A DNA stretch of 34,763 nucleotides from Candidatus Pseudothioglobus aerophilus (GCA_014384565.1 JACNFO010000034.1:1-34763); one strand, 5' to 3'. Counted from the first letter of the stretch, positions 16,634-25,043 are shown. Numbers and translations are program-made. The notes: a model not told the origin generated them from the letters alone.

Positions 16634-17935
16634 ATGGGAAAGTCATCCTTTTTTGGTCCTGAAACAATATCTCTGCATTCTGGTTATCAGCCAGAACCGT
16701 CTTTTGGAAGCAGAGCAGTTCCTATATACCAAACCACCTCTTATGTTTTCGAAACAGTTGACGATGCTGCAGCTCTTTTTAATATTGAAAAAGGTGGTCA
16801 TATATATAGCCGCATAACCAATCCAACGGTTGCGGTTTTAGAGCAGAGAATCGCTGCACTAGAAGGTGGTGTTGGAGCTATTTGTACTGCTTCGGGCATG
16901 AGTGCACTTTTTGTTACTTTTATTAGCCTGTGTTCTGCAGGAGATCATATTGTAAGTGCGTCACAAATTTATGGCTCAACAGGAACACTTCTAAAACACA
17001 CTCTTAAAAGGTTTAACATAGAGTGTACCTTTATTTCTATAAATGATGAAAAAGCGCTAAAAGACGCAATACAAGAAAACACTAAGCTTGTGTTTTGTGA
17101 GTCAATAGGAAATCCAGGGCTCGAAGTTTCTGACCTTCCTAAAATTGCTGAAATCGCCCACCAAAATAACTTGCCGCTTGTTGTGGATGCTACTTTTTCT
17201 ACGCCTGTATTATGCAAACCTTTTGAGCATGGCGTTGATGTTGTTGTTCACTCAGTCACAAAATGGATTGGTGGACATGGCGTTGCTGTTGGAGGGGTAA
17301 TTGTTGATGGCGGTTCTTTTGACTGGGGCTCTAGCAACAAACACCCAACCCTAACAACGCCTTATGAGCCATTTCATGGTATAAATTTTTGGGAAGAATT
17401 TGGTCCATCTGCCCTATCAATGAAAATTAGAGCAGAATCAATGCGTGATTTTGGTCCAGCAATGAGCCCTCATAGTGCATTTTTGATTCTTCAAGGAATA
17501 GAAACTCTCACTCTTAGAATGAATCAACATGTAAAAAATGCAATTAAACTTGCAAAGTGGCTCCTAGAACAATCCGCTGTTATGTGGGTTAACCATCCAG
17601 ATTTACCCGAAAACCCAACTTATGAAATTGCTCAAAAGCTATTTCCAAATGGTGCTGGCTCTATGCTTTGCTTTGGAGTCAAAGGGGGCAGAGAAGGTGG
17701 CGCAGCATTTATCAATGCACTAAATTTATCATCTAATTTAGCAAATGTTGGTGATTCAAGGACCTTAGTTCTTCATCCAGCTAGTACAACTCACTCGCGC
17801 CTTGATGAAGAAGCAATGAAAGCAGCTGGAAGTAGTGTTGACTTAATACGTGTATCTGTTGGAATAGAGTCTGTATCAGATATTATTAGTGACTTCAAAT
17901 CCGGGCTTAAAGCAGTAGAAAAGGCAATTTCATAA
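16634..17935 (+). CDS. metY: O-acetylhomoserine sulfhydrylase (MetY type)
   Basis: PLP enzyme of the Cys/Met metabolism family that joins O-acetylhomoserine to sulfide, giving homocysteine, or to methanethiol, giving methionine directly. The pyridoxal lysine is K210 in HSVTKWIGGHGVAVGG. ETISLHSGYQPEPSFGSRAVPIYQTTSY at the N-terminus, GHIYSRITNPTVAVLEQRIAALEGG, and HPASTTHSRL near the C-terminus are typical. At 433 residues it matches MetY (about 430) better than the shorter O-succinylhomoserine enzyme MetZ (about 390-400). There is no clear Shine-Dalgarno site. Its stop overlaps the next start by one base (TAATG), making it the first gene of a tightly coupled run of lipid-type acyl-CoA genes. 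Confidence 0.92.
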   Translation: MGKSSFFGPETISLHSGYQPEPSFGSRAVPIYQTTSYVFETVDDAAALFNIEKGGHIYSRITNPTVAVLEQRIAALEGGVGAICTASGMSALFVTFISLCSAGDHIVSASQIYGSTGTLLKHTLKRFNIECTFISINDEKALKDAIQENTKLVFCESIGNPGLEVSDLPKIAEIAHQNNLPLVVDATFSTPVLCKPFEHGVDVVVHSVTKWIGGHGVAVGGVIVDGGSFDWGSSNKHPTLTTPYEPFHGINFWEEFGPSALSMKIRAESMRDFGPAMSPHSAFLILQGIETLTLRMNQHVKNAIKLAKWLLEQSAVMWVNHPDLPENPTYEIAQKLFPNGAGSMLCFGVKGGREGGAAFINALNLSSNLANVGDSRTLVLHPASTTHSRLDEEAMKAAGSSVDLIRVSVGIESVSDIISDFKSGLKAVEKAIS

Positions 17936-18726
17936 TGAATGTTGTTGTTGATGGAGAAAATATTTTTGTAGCCACTGGTGGCTGTGCATTTGATCCTAAG
18001 AAGCCTACTGTAGTGTTTATTCATGGAAGTGGTCTAGACCATAGGTCTTGGGCCCTTCAGGCTAGATGGTTTGCTTTTCATGGTTTTTCAGTATTCGCAC
18101 CTGACCTACCAGGTCATAGCCTTTCCGAAGGCAAGCCTTTAAAAACAATTGAAGAGATGGGCAAATGGCTTGGGAAAACTCTTAAACTAGCGGGCTGTGA
18201 ATCAATACATCTTGTTGGCCATTCTCAAGGATTTCTTGTTGCTTTAGAGACAGTCAGCTCTTTAGGAGCAAAACTAAAAACACTAACTGCTGTTGCAACA
18301 GCTGCCTCAATACCTGTTAACGAAGCCCTGGTTGACGCAGCCAAAAAGACACCTATTGATGCAGCTGATATGTTGCTCAAGTGGGGGTTTGGCTCTCAAT
18401 CACAATCAGGTAGTAGTGCTGTTCCAGGAATGCAGCCTATTGGAATTGGTCGACAAATAATGGCTAATAATCCGCTAGCAGAAGATCTTACTGCTTGCAC
18501 TGAATATAAAAATGGCATAAATTGTGCTAAAAATATCAACATTCCCTCTAATGTTATTCTCGCAACAGAAGACAAAAATACACCTCTTCGATTCGGCATA
18601 GAATTAGCTGAGCTGCTGAATGCTGAGACTACGACTATTTCTAATGCAGGTCATATGCTTCCAATAGAGTCTCCAAAAGATACTCTTGACGCCATTAAAT
18701 CATTCATCTTAAAAAACTCTTCATGA
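17935..18726 (+). CDS. alpha/beta hydrolase
   Basis: A 263-residue serine hydrolase of the alpha/beta fold. The oxyanion segment is VVFIHGSGLDHRSW (27-39), the nucleophile S97 sits in LVGHSQGF, the acid is probably the Asp in ATEDKNTPLRFG, and the histidine is in SNAGHMLPIESP. There is no signal peptide, so it is cytoplasmic. It is too short and lacks the lid to be homoserine acetyltransferase MetX. It is wedged between metY (one-base overlap) and the hydroxyacyl-CoA dehydrogenase gene (four-base overlap), so an ester, lactone or thioester hydrolysis feeding the acyl-CoA steps is a reasonable guess. The substrate is unknown. Confidence 0.85.
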   Translation: MNVVVDGENIFVATGGCAFDPKKPTVVFIHGSGLDHRSWALQARWFAFHGFSVFAPDLPGHSLSEGKPLKTIEEMGKWLGKTLKLAGCESIHLVGHSQGFLVALETVSSLGAKLKTLTAVATAASIPVNEALVDAAKKTPIDAADMLLKWGFGSQSQSGSSAVPGMQPIGIGRQIMANNPLAEDLTACTEYKNGINCAKNINIPSNVILATEDKNTPLRFGIELAELLNAETTTISNAGHMLPIESPKDTLDAIKSFILKNSS

Positions 18727-21020
18727 AAAATCAAATTAAAAAAGTTGGCGTTATTGGCGCCGGAACAATGGGGGCTGGAATTGCTGGTCAAGTAGCAAAC
18801 GCTGGGGTAGAAGTTTGGCTTCTTGACCTTCCTAGTGAGGGTGAGAACGTAAACAGCTTAGCGGCTAAAGGCCTTGAAAGGCTTAAAGATCCAGATATGC
18901 CTGGCCTTATGAGTAAAGAAGCGGAAAGCCTTATAAGAATTGGAAACACTCGCGATCACTTCCATGAGCTTGCGGATTGCGACTGGATTGCTGAAGCGGT
19001 TGTAGAGAGGCTTGATGTTAAGCAAGCCCTTTATCAAAAATTAAATGAAAGCTGTAAAGAGTCAACCATTATTACCTCTAATACATCAACGATTCCTATT
19101 AGTCTTCTGACAAAAGGAATGCCAAAAAAGTTTTGTGAGCGCTTTGCAATAACTCATTTTTTCAACCCAGTTAGATTCATGAGATTACTTGAATTGGTGC
19201 GTGGTGAATTTACTAGAGATGAAGTAATTGATACTCTTGATTTATTTAGTGAAAAAATACTTGGAAAAGGTGTTGTCTCCTGCCTAGATACGCCTGGCTT
19301 TCTTGCTAATAGAGTTGGTGTTTTTGCTATCCAGTGTGCCCTTCATAAAGCCTTTGAATATAAACTATCGCCAACAGAAGCGGATGCTTTTTTTGGCAGA
19401 CCTCTAGGTCTTCCAAAGACAGGAGTTTTTGGGCTATATGATTTAATAGGCATTGACCTTATGGCTGATGTTGTCAAAAGCCTCGTAAGTATACTGCCAG
19501 AAAATGATGCTTTTCATAATTACTCGTCTCAAATTAAGTTTATGACCAAAATGATTGCAAATGGCCAAACTGGAAATAAAAATGAAAAAGGTTTTTATAA
19601 ACAAATTGGTGATGAAAGACAAGTAATTGATTTGTCGAATGGGAGTTATGGTCCTCATGAGCGCTTAAAAACCCCTCTTCTTGAAGAGGCAGAAAAAATT
19701 GGGATCTCTTTTATTATTAAAAACACAAGCCCGTATGGTCTTTATGTATGGGATGTTATTTCAGAAACGCTCTGCTATGCTGCTTCTCTGGTCCCAGAGG
19801 TCACTGATGATTTAACGCAGATAGATGATGCTATGAAGCTTGGCTATAACTGGGTTCAGGGGCCATTTGAGCTGTTAGATGAAATTGGAATTGAGTACTT
19901 TGTTGACAGACTACAAGCTGATGGTAGAGACGTTCCAGAGTTTCTTCTTAAGGGTATTAACAATAAATTTTATATCAATTCAAAATCTGGATTAAGCTCC
20001 CTTTCGCCTAGTGGCAATCTAAAACCAATTATCAGGCCAGATGGTGTGCTTAGATTTTCTGAAGTACGACAAACCCTCAAAGCAATCAATTCAAATGAGT
20101 CTGCTAGCTGGTTTGAATACGAAGGTGCGGCAATTGTTGAGTTTCACTCAAAAGCTAATGCTCTTGATAGTGGGTCTTTAGATATGATTTCTGATGCAAT
20201 ATCTGAGTCTGAAAAAAAGGGCTTACGAGGCGTGGTAATTCACAATGACTTCCAGCATTTCTCATGTGGGGTTAGTCTTTGGAGTGTTAGAAATTGCTTT
20301 GAAAAAAATGACTTTGATGCTCTTGATGCATTTCTTATTTACTTTCAAAACACAATGCTACAAATGAGAAATTCAAAACTACCTGTAATTGCTGCCCCTG
20401 TTGGCATGTCAATTGGTGGTGGCTTTGAAGTTGTCCTTCATGCTGATCATGTTGTTGGTCATGCTAACTCTGTCATGGGCCTTGTTGAGTCATTTATGGG
20501 GGTTGTTCCAGCTGGTGGTGGATGTAAAGAAACACTATATAGGTGGTCTGAAAGTCTAGGAGACGGTCGGAAAGGTGCCTGGAAATCATTTATGAATATT
20601 GGACTTGGTAGAAAAGCCAACTCTCCACAAGAGGCTGATGCTCTATCAATGAGAAGAGCTAATGATGTCTTTCATATGAATAGAGACCGCATACTGACTG
20701 GTGCGCTTTCATCGATTGAGACAACCTCAAAAGCAAAAACTCGAAATCCCCTCGCACTTTCTGGCGTAGACCACTTTGAAGAAATGCTGGAATGGCTTAC
20801 AAAAAATCATAAAAATGGCATGCTTACGCCACATGATGTGACTGTTGGAACTGAGATTGGAAGAATTATGACTGGTGGAAATTGTGCTTCTGGTACTATT
20901 TTTACTGAACAAGATATTTTAGATGCTGAGCGCTCTTCATTCCTCACTCTTGCTCAAACGCAAGAAACGCAAGCAAGAATTGTATCTATGTTAGATAATG
21001 GAATTACGCTTAGAAATTAA
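18723..21020 (+). CDS. bifunctional 3-hydroxyacyl-CoA dehydrogenase / enoyl-CoA hydratase, FadN-type order
   Basis: Catalyses the middle two steps of beta-oxidation. The 765-residue protein has the NAD-dependent dehydrogenase first: GxGxxG at 11-16 (GAGTMGAG), catalytic H145 and E157 in THFFNPVRFMRLLELVRG, and DTPGFLANRVG. The crotonase domain follows (about 460-660). Its catalytic glutamates are E569 in IGGGFEVVLHAD and E589 in GLVESFMGVVPAGGG, 20 residues apart as in rat crotonase. This order is the reverse of E. coli FadB and matches Bacillus FadN (about 790 residues). No thiolase partner lies nearby. It overlaps the hydrolase by four bases (ATGA). Confidence 0.93.
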   Translation: MKNQIKKVGVIGAGTMGAGIAGQVANAGVEVWLLDLPSEGENVNSLAAKGLERLKDPDMPGLMSKEAESLIRIGNTRDHFHELADCDWIAEAVVERLDVKQALYQKLNESCKESTIITSNTSTIPISLLTKGMPKKFCERFAITHFFNPVRFMRLLELVRGEFTRDEVIDTLDLFSEKILGKGVVSCLDTPGFLANRVGVFAIQCALHKAFEYKLSPTEADAFFGRPLGLPKTGVFGLYDLIGIDLMADVVKSLVSILPENDAFHNYSSQIKFMTKMIANGQTGNKNEKGFYKQIGDERQVIDLSNGSYGPHERLKTPLLEEAEKIGISFIIKNTSPYGLYVWDVISETLCYAASLVPEVTDDLTQIDDAMKLGYNWVQGPFELLDEIGIEYFVDRLQADGRDVPEFLLKGINNKFYINSKSGLSSLSPSGNLKPIIRPDGVLRFSEVRQTLKAINSNESASWFEYEGAAIVEFHSKANALDSGSLDMISDAISESEKKGLRGVVIHNDFQHFSCGVSLWSVRNCFEKNDFDALDAFLIYFQNTMLQMRNSKLPVIAAPVGMSIGGGFEVVLHADHVVGHANSVMGLVESFMGVVPAGGGCKETLYRWSESLGDGRKGAWKSFMNIGLGRKANSPQEADALSMRRANDVFHMNRDRILTGALSSIETTSKAKTRNPLALSGVDHFEEMLEWLTKNHKNGMLTPHDVTVGTEIGRIMTGGNCASGTIFTEQDILDAERSSFLTLAQTQETQARIVSMLDNGITLRN

Positions 21021-21031
21021 CCGTTAATGCT

Positions 21032-22645
21032 ATGAAAAAAAATCCTGCAAATTTTATACCTCTTTCACCGCTTTCGTTCTTACATAGAACAGCGGATGTT
21101 TATGGTCAGCATACTTCTGTAATTTATGAAAATAGAACTTACACTTGGAGTGAGTCAAGAGAAAGATGCGTTCGAATTGCCTCAAGTCTAAAAAGTTATG
21201 GCATAAAGCCAGGTGATACTGTCTCAGTATTGGCATTTAACACCCCAGAAATGTTTGAATCACATTTTTCAATTCCAATGGCTGGCGCAGTCCTAAACAC
21301 TATAAATATTAGACTTGATGCCGCAACAATTGCATACATTTTTGACGACAGTAATGCAAAGATGCTCTTTGTTGACAGAGAGCTTTTTGCAGTTGCATCT
21401 GAGGCCCTCTCTATGACTTCAGTTAGTCCAAAAATAGTAGTAATAAACGATTCTTTTGCTGAATCACAGCCTGATATTTCTTCAGATATAACTGATTATG
21501 AATCTCTAGTTGTAAATGGAGATCCTCTATATAACTGGCAAATGCCTGATGATGAGTGGAGCCCACTTTCACTCAGCTACACCTCTGGAACAACTGGAAA
21601 ACCTAAAGGCGTCGTCTATCATCATCGTGGCTCTTATTTAATGAGTATGGGTACTGTAATTGGCTGGAGCCTTCCCAACCACCCGGTTTATCTGTACTCA
21701 GTTCCATTATTTCACTGCAATGGCTGGGGCCATGCTTGGACAATGGCTGCGATCGCTGGAACTATAGTTTGCCTTAGGGCTTTTGCCCCTGAAAAAGTAT
21801 TTAACCTCCTTGAACAGCATAATGTAACTCACTTTGGTGGAGCTCCTATAATGCTCAATATGCTTGCCAACGCGCCTAAAGAAACGCAAAAATATTTTGA
21901 GAGAGAAATTAAAGTAATGACTGCTGGCGCACCTCCTCCTGCAAAGGTTTTAGAGAGCATGATGAAACTAGGATTTAATGTTATGCATGTATATGGATTG
22001 ACTGAAACGTATGGACATATCCTTCAAGCCGCACCTCAAGCATCTTGGCTTAATGAGAGTCCAGCCGAGCTTGCTAAATTAAGCTCAAGGCAGGGAGTAA
22101 GATTCCCAATGACCGAGGATGTTAGTGTCATTGATCAAGAGACTGGGCAGCGAGTTCCGCATGACGGAGAGGCGATTGGTGAAATTGTAATTCGCTGTAA
22201 CACTTGTATGATGGGCTATTGGAACAGCCCCAAGGCAACAGAAGAGGCATTTGCAGGTGGCTGGTTTCATAGTGGCGACCTAGCAGTAATTCATAGTGAT
22301 GGCTATATTCAAATTAAAGACAGATCAAAAGACATCATCATATCGGGTGGTGAGAATATTTCTTCCGTGGAGGTTGAAAATGTACTTTATCAACATCCTG
22401 CAGTCGGAGAAGCAGCAGTTGTAGCAATGCCAAATGAGACTTGGGGAGAAGTGCCGTGTGCATTTGTAGAACTCAAGTCTAACCAAGAGGCTTCTGAAGA
22501 TGAGCTTATAGCCTTTTGCAAAAACAATATGGCTAAATTTAAAAGGCCAAAAAAAGTTGTCTTTGGGCCGCTGCCAAAAACCGCAACTGGGAAAATACAA
22601 AAACACGAGCTTAGAGCGTCAGTTAAAAACCTAGGAGAAGAATAA
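21032..22645 (+). CDS. AMP-forming acyl-CoA ligase
   Basis: Activates a carboxylic acid to its CoA thioester with ATP. The 537-residue ANL-superfamily enzyme has the P-loop SYTSGTTGKPKGVVYHH (about 183-199), the VYGLTETYG motif, HSGDLAVIHSDGYIQIKDRSKD, the hinge region GGENISSVEVE, and the catalytic lysine in PKTATGKIQKHELR near the C-terminus. The opening PANFIPLSPLSFLHRTADVYG is typical of the short/medium-chain (butyrate-CoA ligase-like) group that includes plant AAE proteins. DmdB, the methylmercaptopropionate-CoA ligase, is a related family, and the acid used here cannot be assigned by eye. It starts 11 bases after the FadN-type gene, and its stop overlaps the dehydrogenase start by one base. 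Confidence 0.93.
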   Translation: MKKNPANFIPLSPLSFLHRTADVYGQHTSVIYENRTYTWSESRERCVRIASSLKSYGIKPGDTVSVLAFNTPEMFESHFSIPMAGAVLNTINIRLDAATIAYIFDDSNAKMLFVDRELFAVASEALSMTSVSPKIVVINDSFAESQPDISSDITDYESLVVNGDPLYNWQMPDDEWSPLSLSYTSGTTGKPKGVVYHHRGSYLMSMGTVIGWSLPNHPVYLYSVPLFHCNGWGHAWTMAAIAGTIVCLRAFAPEKVFNLLEQHNVTHFGGAPIMLNMLANAPKETQKYFEREIKVMTAGAPPPAKVLESMMKLGFNVMHVYGLTETYGHILQAAPQASWLNESPAELAKLSSRQGVRFPMTEDVSVIDQETGQRVPHDGEAIGEIVIRCNTCMMGYWNSPKATEEAFAGGWFHSGDLAVIHSDGYIQIKDRSKDIIISGGENISSVEVENVLYQHPAVGEAAVVAMPNETWGEVPCAFVELKSNQEASEDELIAFCKNNMAKFKRPKKVVFGPLPKTATGKIQKHELRASVKNLGEE

Positions 22646-24399
22646 TGTCATACTATACTGCGCCTGTAGAAGATATGAGTTTTGTATTAAAAGAAGTTGT
22701 TGAAATTGAAAAACTTTGTAATGAGATAGGCCTTGATGCTTCAACAGTTGACATAATTGATACGGTTTTAGATGCTGCAGGAAAGCTTGCAAAAGAAGAG
22801 ATAGAACCAATTAACAAAACTGGTGACTCAGAGGGTTTAAAAATTGACAGCTCTGGCAAAATCACTACTGCAACTGGTTTTAAAGAGGCGTACCAGCACT
22901 TTGTTGAAGGAGGATGGGGCTCGTTACAATTCTCACCTAATTATGGAGGACAAGGCGTCCCTTTTGTCGTTGCTGCAAGCGTTCAAGAAATGTGGCATTC
23001 GGCAAACATGTCATGGGGTCTGTGCCCTCTCCTTACCCAGGGAGCAGTGGAAGCAATAACTCTAAATGCAAATGAGGAACTCAAACAGCGCTACCTTCCA
23101 AAGCTTATATCTGGTGAGTGGAGCGGCACGATGAATCTTACTGAAGGTGATGCAGGTACAGATGTTGGTTCGCTTAAAACGCGAGCAACTCCAAACGGTG
23201 ATCATTATTTAATCTGTGGTCAAAAAATTTATATCACTTGGGGCGAGCACGATATGTCTGAGAATATCATTCATTTAGTGTTGGCCCGACTGCCAAACTC
23301 TCCTCAGGGTGTTAAAGGCATATCTTTGTTTTTAGTGCCAAAGATTCTTGTCAATGATGATGGCTCCCTTGGAGATTCTAACGACTTAAAAGCATTATCA
23401 ATTGAGCACAAAATTGGAATTCATGCTTGCCCGACGTGCGTCATGAGCTATGGGGAAGAAGATGGGGCAATTGGCTACTTAGTTGGCGAGGAAAATAGAG
23501 GTATTCAATGTATGTTCACAATGATGAATAATGCAAGACTCACAGTTGGACTCCAGGGAGTATCAGTTTCAGAACGTGCGTACCAACAAGCACTTAGTTT
23601 TTGTAATGAACGTGTTCAAGGAATTGCTCCAGGATTTCAAGAGCCTGGTCCAATCGCTAGGCATCCTGATGTGCAAAGAATGTTAGCAAACATGAAATCT
23701 ATTACCGAAGCAGCGAGAGCTTTAGCCTATTCCGCTTGTGCAGAAGTTGACTATTCTGGAAGCGACTTGCCAGCAGAATTATTAGAAAAACATAAAAGGA
23801 AACTTGGAGTCTTAACGCCGGTTGTAAAGGGCTGGTGCACTGAAACCGCACAAGAAGTTGCCTCTGTAAGCCTTCAGTGTCACGGAGGAATGGGCTATGT
23901 TGAAGAGACTGGAATTGCTCAGATTTTAAGGGATGCACGCATACTTCCAATCTATGAAGGGACCAATGGAATTCAAGCAATGGACCTCATTGGTAGAAAA
24001 ATCATTAGCGATGATGGGCTTGGAGTTAGGGAGCTTATTTTAGAAATGCAAGAATGTGTCGAAGCCCCATCATTATCAAAGCTGATTTCCATGTCGCAGA
24101 TTGATCGGTTTAAAAAGTCTCTTGATGATCTTGAAGAAACTGTTTCGATTATTACTAAAAACTCTGATGACAAAGAATTTACTGGAAAAATTGCCTTTGA
24201 TACACTCATGATGATTGGAACTATTTCAGCAGCTTGGCAAATGCTTTTAAGCGTTGAAAGGGCATCATCTGCTTTTAAAAACAACACATCATCTTCTGAA
24301 TTTTTAAAAGAAAAAACTGAAACTGCAAAACACTATCTAGACTTTATAATGCCAAGATATCTATCAAATTTTTCAACAATATCTGCGTGTACGAATTAA
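22645..24399 (+). CDS. acyl-CoA dehydrogenase, large DmdC-like type
   Basis: FAD enzyme that introduces the alpha-beta double bond into an acyl-CoA. At 584 residues it is much longer than classic acyl-CoA dehydrogenases (about 380-400). It has an N-terminal extension with LKEVVEIEKLCNEIG and a C-terminal domain after residue 450, the layout of the DmdC and related long-chain families. The FAD and substrate motifs are MNLTEGDAGTDVGSLKT (163-179) and CHGGMGYVEETGIAQILRDARI (412-433). The probable catalytic base is E438 in IYEGTNGIQ, near the position reported for DmdC (E435). Annotation pipelines often call this group methylthiopropionyl-CoA dehydrogenase without proof. It ends the metY operon; no strong terminator follows. 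Confidence 0.92.
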   Translation: MSYYTAPVEDMSFVLKEVVEIEKLCNEIGLDASTVDIIDTVLDAAGKLAKEEIEPINKTGDSEGLKIDSSGKITTATGFKEAYQHFVEGGWGSLQFSPNYGGQGVPFVVAASVQEMWHSANMSWGLCPLLTQGAVEAITLNANEELKQRYLPKLISGEWSGTMNLTEGDAGTDVGSLKTRATPNGDHYLICGQKIYITWGEHDMSENIIHLVLARLPNSPQGVKGISLFLVPKILVNDDGSLGDSNDLKALSIEHKIGIHACPTCVMSYGEEDGAIGYLVGEENRGIQCMFTMMNNARLTVGLQGVSVSERAYQQALSFCNERVQGIAPGFQEPGPIARHPDVQRMLANMKSITEAARALAYSACAEVDYSGSDLPAELLEKHKRKLGVLTPVVKGWCTETAQEVASVSLQCHGGMGYVEETGIAQILRDARILPIYEGTNGIQAMDLIGRKIISDDGLGVRELILEMQECVEAPSLSKLISMSQIDRFKKSLDDLEETVSIITKNSDDKEFTGKIAFDTLMMIGTISAAWQMLLSVERASSAFKNNTSSSEFLKEKTETAKHYLDFIMPRYLSNFSTISACTN

Positions 24400-24413
24400 T
24401 TACATTTACCCTA

Positions 24414-24442
24414 TTGCAATAATATTGCATTTAGGATATATT
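24414..24442 (+). promoter_or_regulatory. promoter of the zinc operon with Zur-box-like palindrome
   Basis: TTGCAA (24414-24419), a 17-bp spacer and TATATT (24437-24442) form a plausible sigma-70 promoter. A perfect 15-bp palindrome, TGCAATAATATTGCA (24415-24429), covers the -35 element. It follows the same TGnnATA-A-TATnnCA pattern as the core of enterobacterial Zur boxes (TGTTATAATATAACA). A Fur-family regulator with zinc-type ligands is encoded in the operon, so repression by Zur plus zinc is the natural reading. Confidence 0.65.
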
Positions 24443-24443
24443 A

Positions 24444-24464
24444 TCCTGTTTTAATTAAACAGGA
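24444..24464 (+). promoter_or_regulatory. inverted repeat covering the first ribosome-binding site of the zinc operon
   Basis: TCCTGTTT (24444-24451) and AAACAGGA (24457-24464) are perfect 8-bp arms around TAATT. The right arm contains AGGA, the likely Shine-Dalgarno site of the DUF2796 gene (ATG at 24472). It could be a second operator half or an RNA hairpin that hides the ribosome-binding site. If transcription starts near 24449, the full hairpin would be cut short, which favours a DNA site. Confidence 0.45.
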
Positions 24465-24471
24465 CTCAAAA

Positions 24472-25032
24472 ATGTTAAAACTTAGCTTTCTTTCGTTGCT
24501 ATTAATTTCTTCTTTTGCAAGCGCAGAGGAAGAAAGGCGTGCAGATGCACATGCCCACGGACTAAACAATTTTTCAATGGTAATCAGTCAAAATCAAGTT
24601 GCTATTACTTATGAAATGCCAATAGTTCAACTACTTAATGAACATGATGAACATGACGAGCATGACGAGCATGACGAGCATGACGAGCATGAGGAGCATG
24701 AGGAGCATGACGAGCATGATAAGTTAAGCGTATCAGGTGAATCATTAGCTGAATTTCAAAATTATTCACAATTATTTTCATTTCCTAAAGGTGCTAATTG
24801 TGACTTAGTTTCATTTAAATCTGAACTTCACAGTGTCTCAACAGAAGGAGATCACAAAGATGTCGAATTATCATATGAGTTTTCTTGCAATGAGCCAAGC
24901 CAATTAAAGAGCATTACCATTAATGCATTCAATCGCTTCAGCGAACTAGAAAATTTATACTTCGAGGCAGTAATAAACAATAAAGCGCTAACAAAAAGCC
25001 TAAAATCTGACGTCGATAAAGTAATATTTTAA
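24472..25032 (+). CDS. DUF2796 (ZrgA-like) His-rich periplasmic zinc-binding protein
   Basis: A 186-residue secreted protein. Residues 1-18 are a Sec signal peptide ending SFASA. The mature start RADAHAHGLNNFSMVI matches the HxHG opening of the DUF2796 family. Residues 57-83 form a His/Asp/Glu run in which nine histidines (58, 61, 64 ... 82) fall every third residue, a likely zinc-collecting loop. A Cys pair (C110, C139) may form a disulfide. DUF2796 proteins head zinc-regulated ABC operons such as ZrgABCDE of Vibrio cholerae. The role proposed is periplasmic zinc capture for the ABC transporter encoded next. Confidence 0.88.
   Translation: MLKLSFLSLLLISSFASAEEERRADAHAHGLNNFSMVISQNQVAITYEMPIVQLLNEHDEHDEHDEHDEHDEHEEHEEHDEHDKLSVSGESLAEFQNYSQLFSFPKGANCDLVSFKSELHSVSTEGDHKDVELSYEFSCNEPSQLKSITINAFNRFSELENLYFEAVINNKALTKSLKSDVDKVIF
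24640..24720 (+). repeat. nine tandem 9-bp units encoding the His-rich loop
   Basis: Nine consecutive 9-base units of the form GAGCATGAC run in frame, with single-base variation (GAACATGAT, GAGCATGAG). Each unit encodes Glu-His-Asp or Glu-His-Glu. Such short in-frame arrays change copy number readily, so the length of the metal-binding loop probably varies among strains. Confidence 0.9.
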
Positions 25033-25043
25033 ATGAGAATCTG

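Noticed and set aside
16634-17935. O-succinylhomoserine sulfhydrylase MetZ
   Set aside because: The 433-residue length and the N-terminal and insertion segments fit MetY better; substrate preference still needs an assay.
21032-24399. Direct naming of the ligase and dehydrogenase as DmdB and DmdC
   Set aside because: Both families are broad and often over-annotated; the ligase start looks more like the butyrate-CoA ligase/AAE group, so only a DmdC-like label for the dehydrogenase is justified.
24640-24720. Possible CRISPR-like or non-coding tandem array
   Set aside because: The units are 9 bases, contiguous without spacers and in frame within a signal-peptide protein, so they are a coding His repeat.
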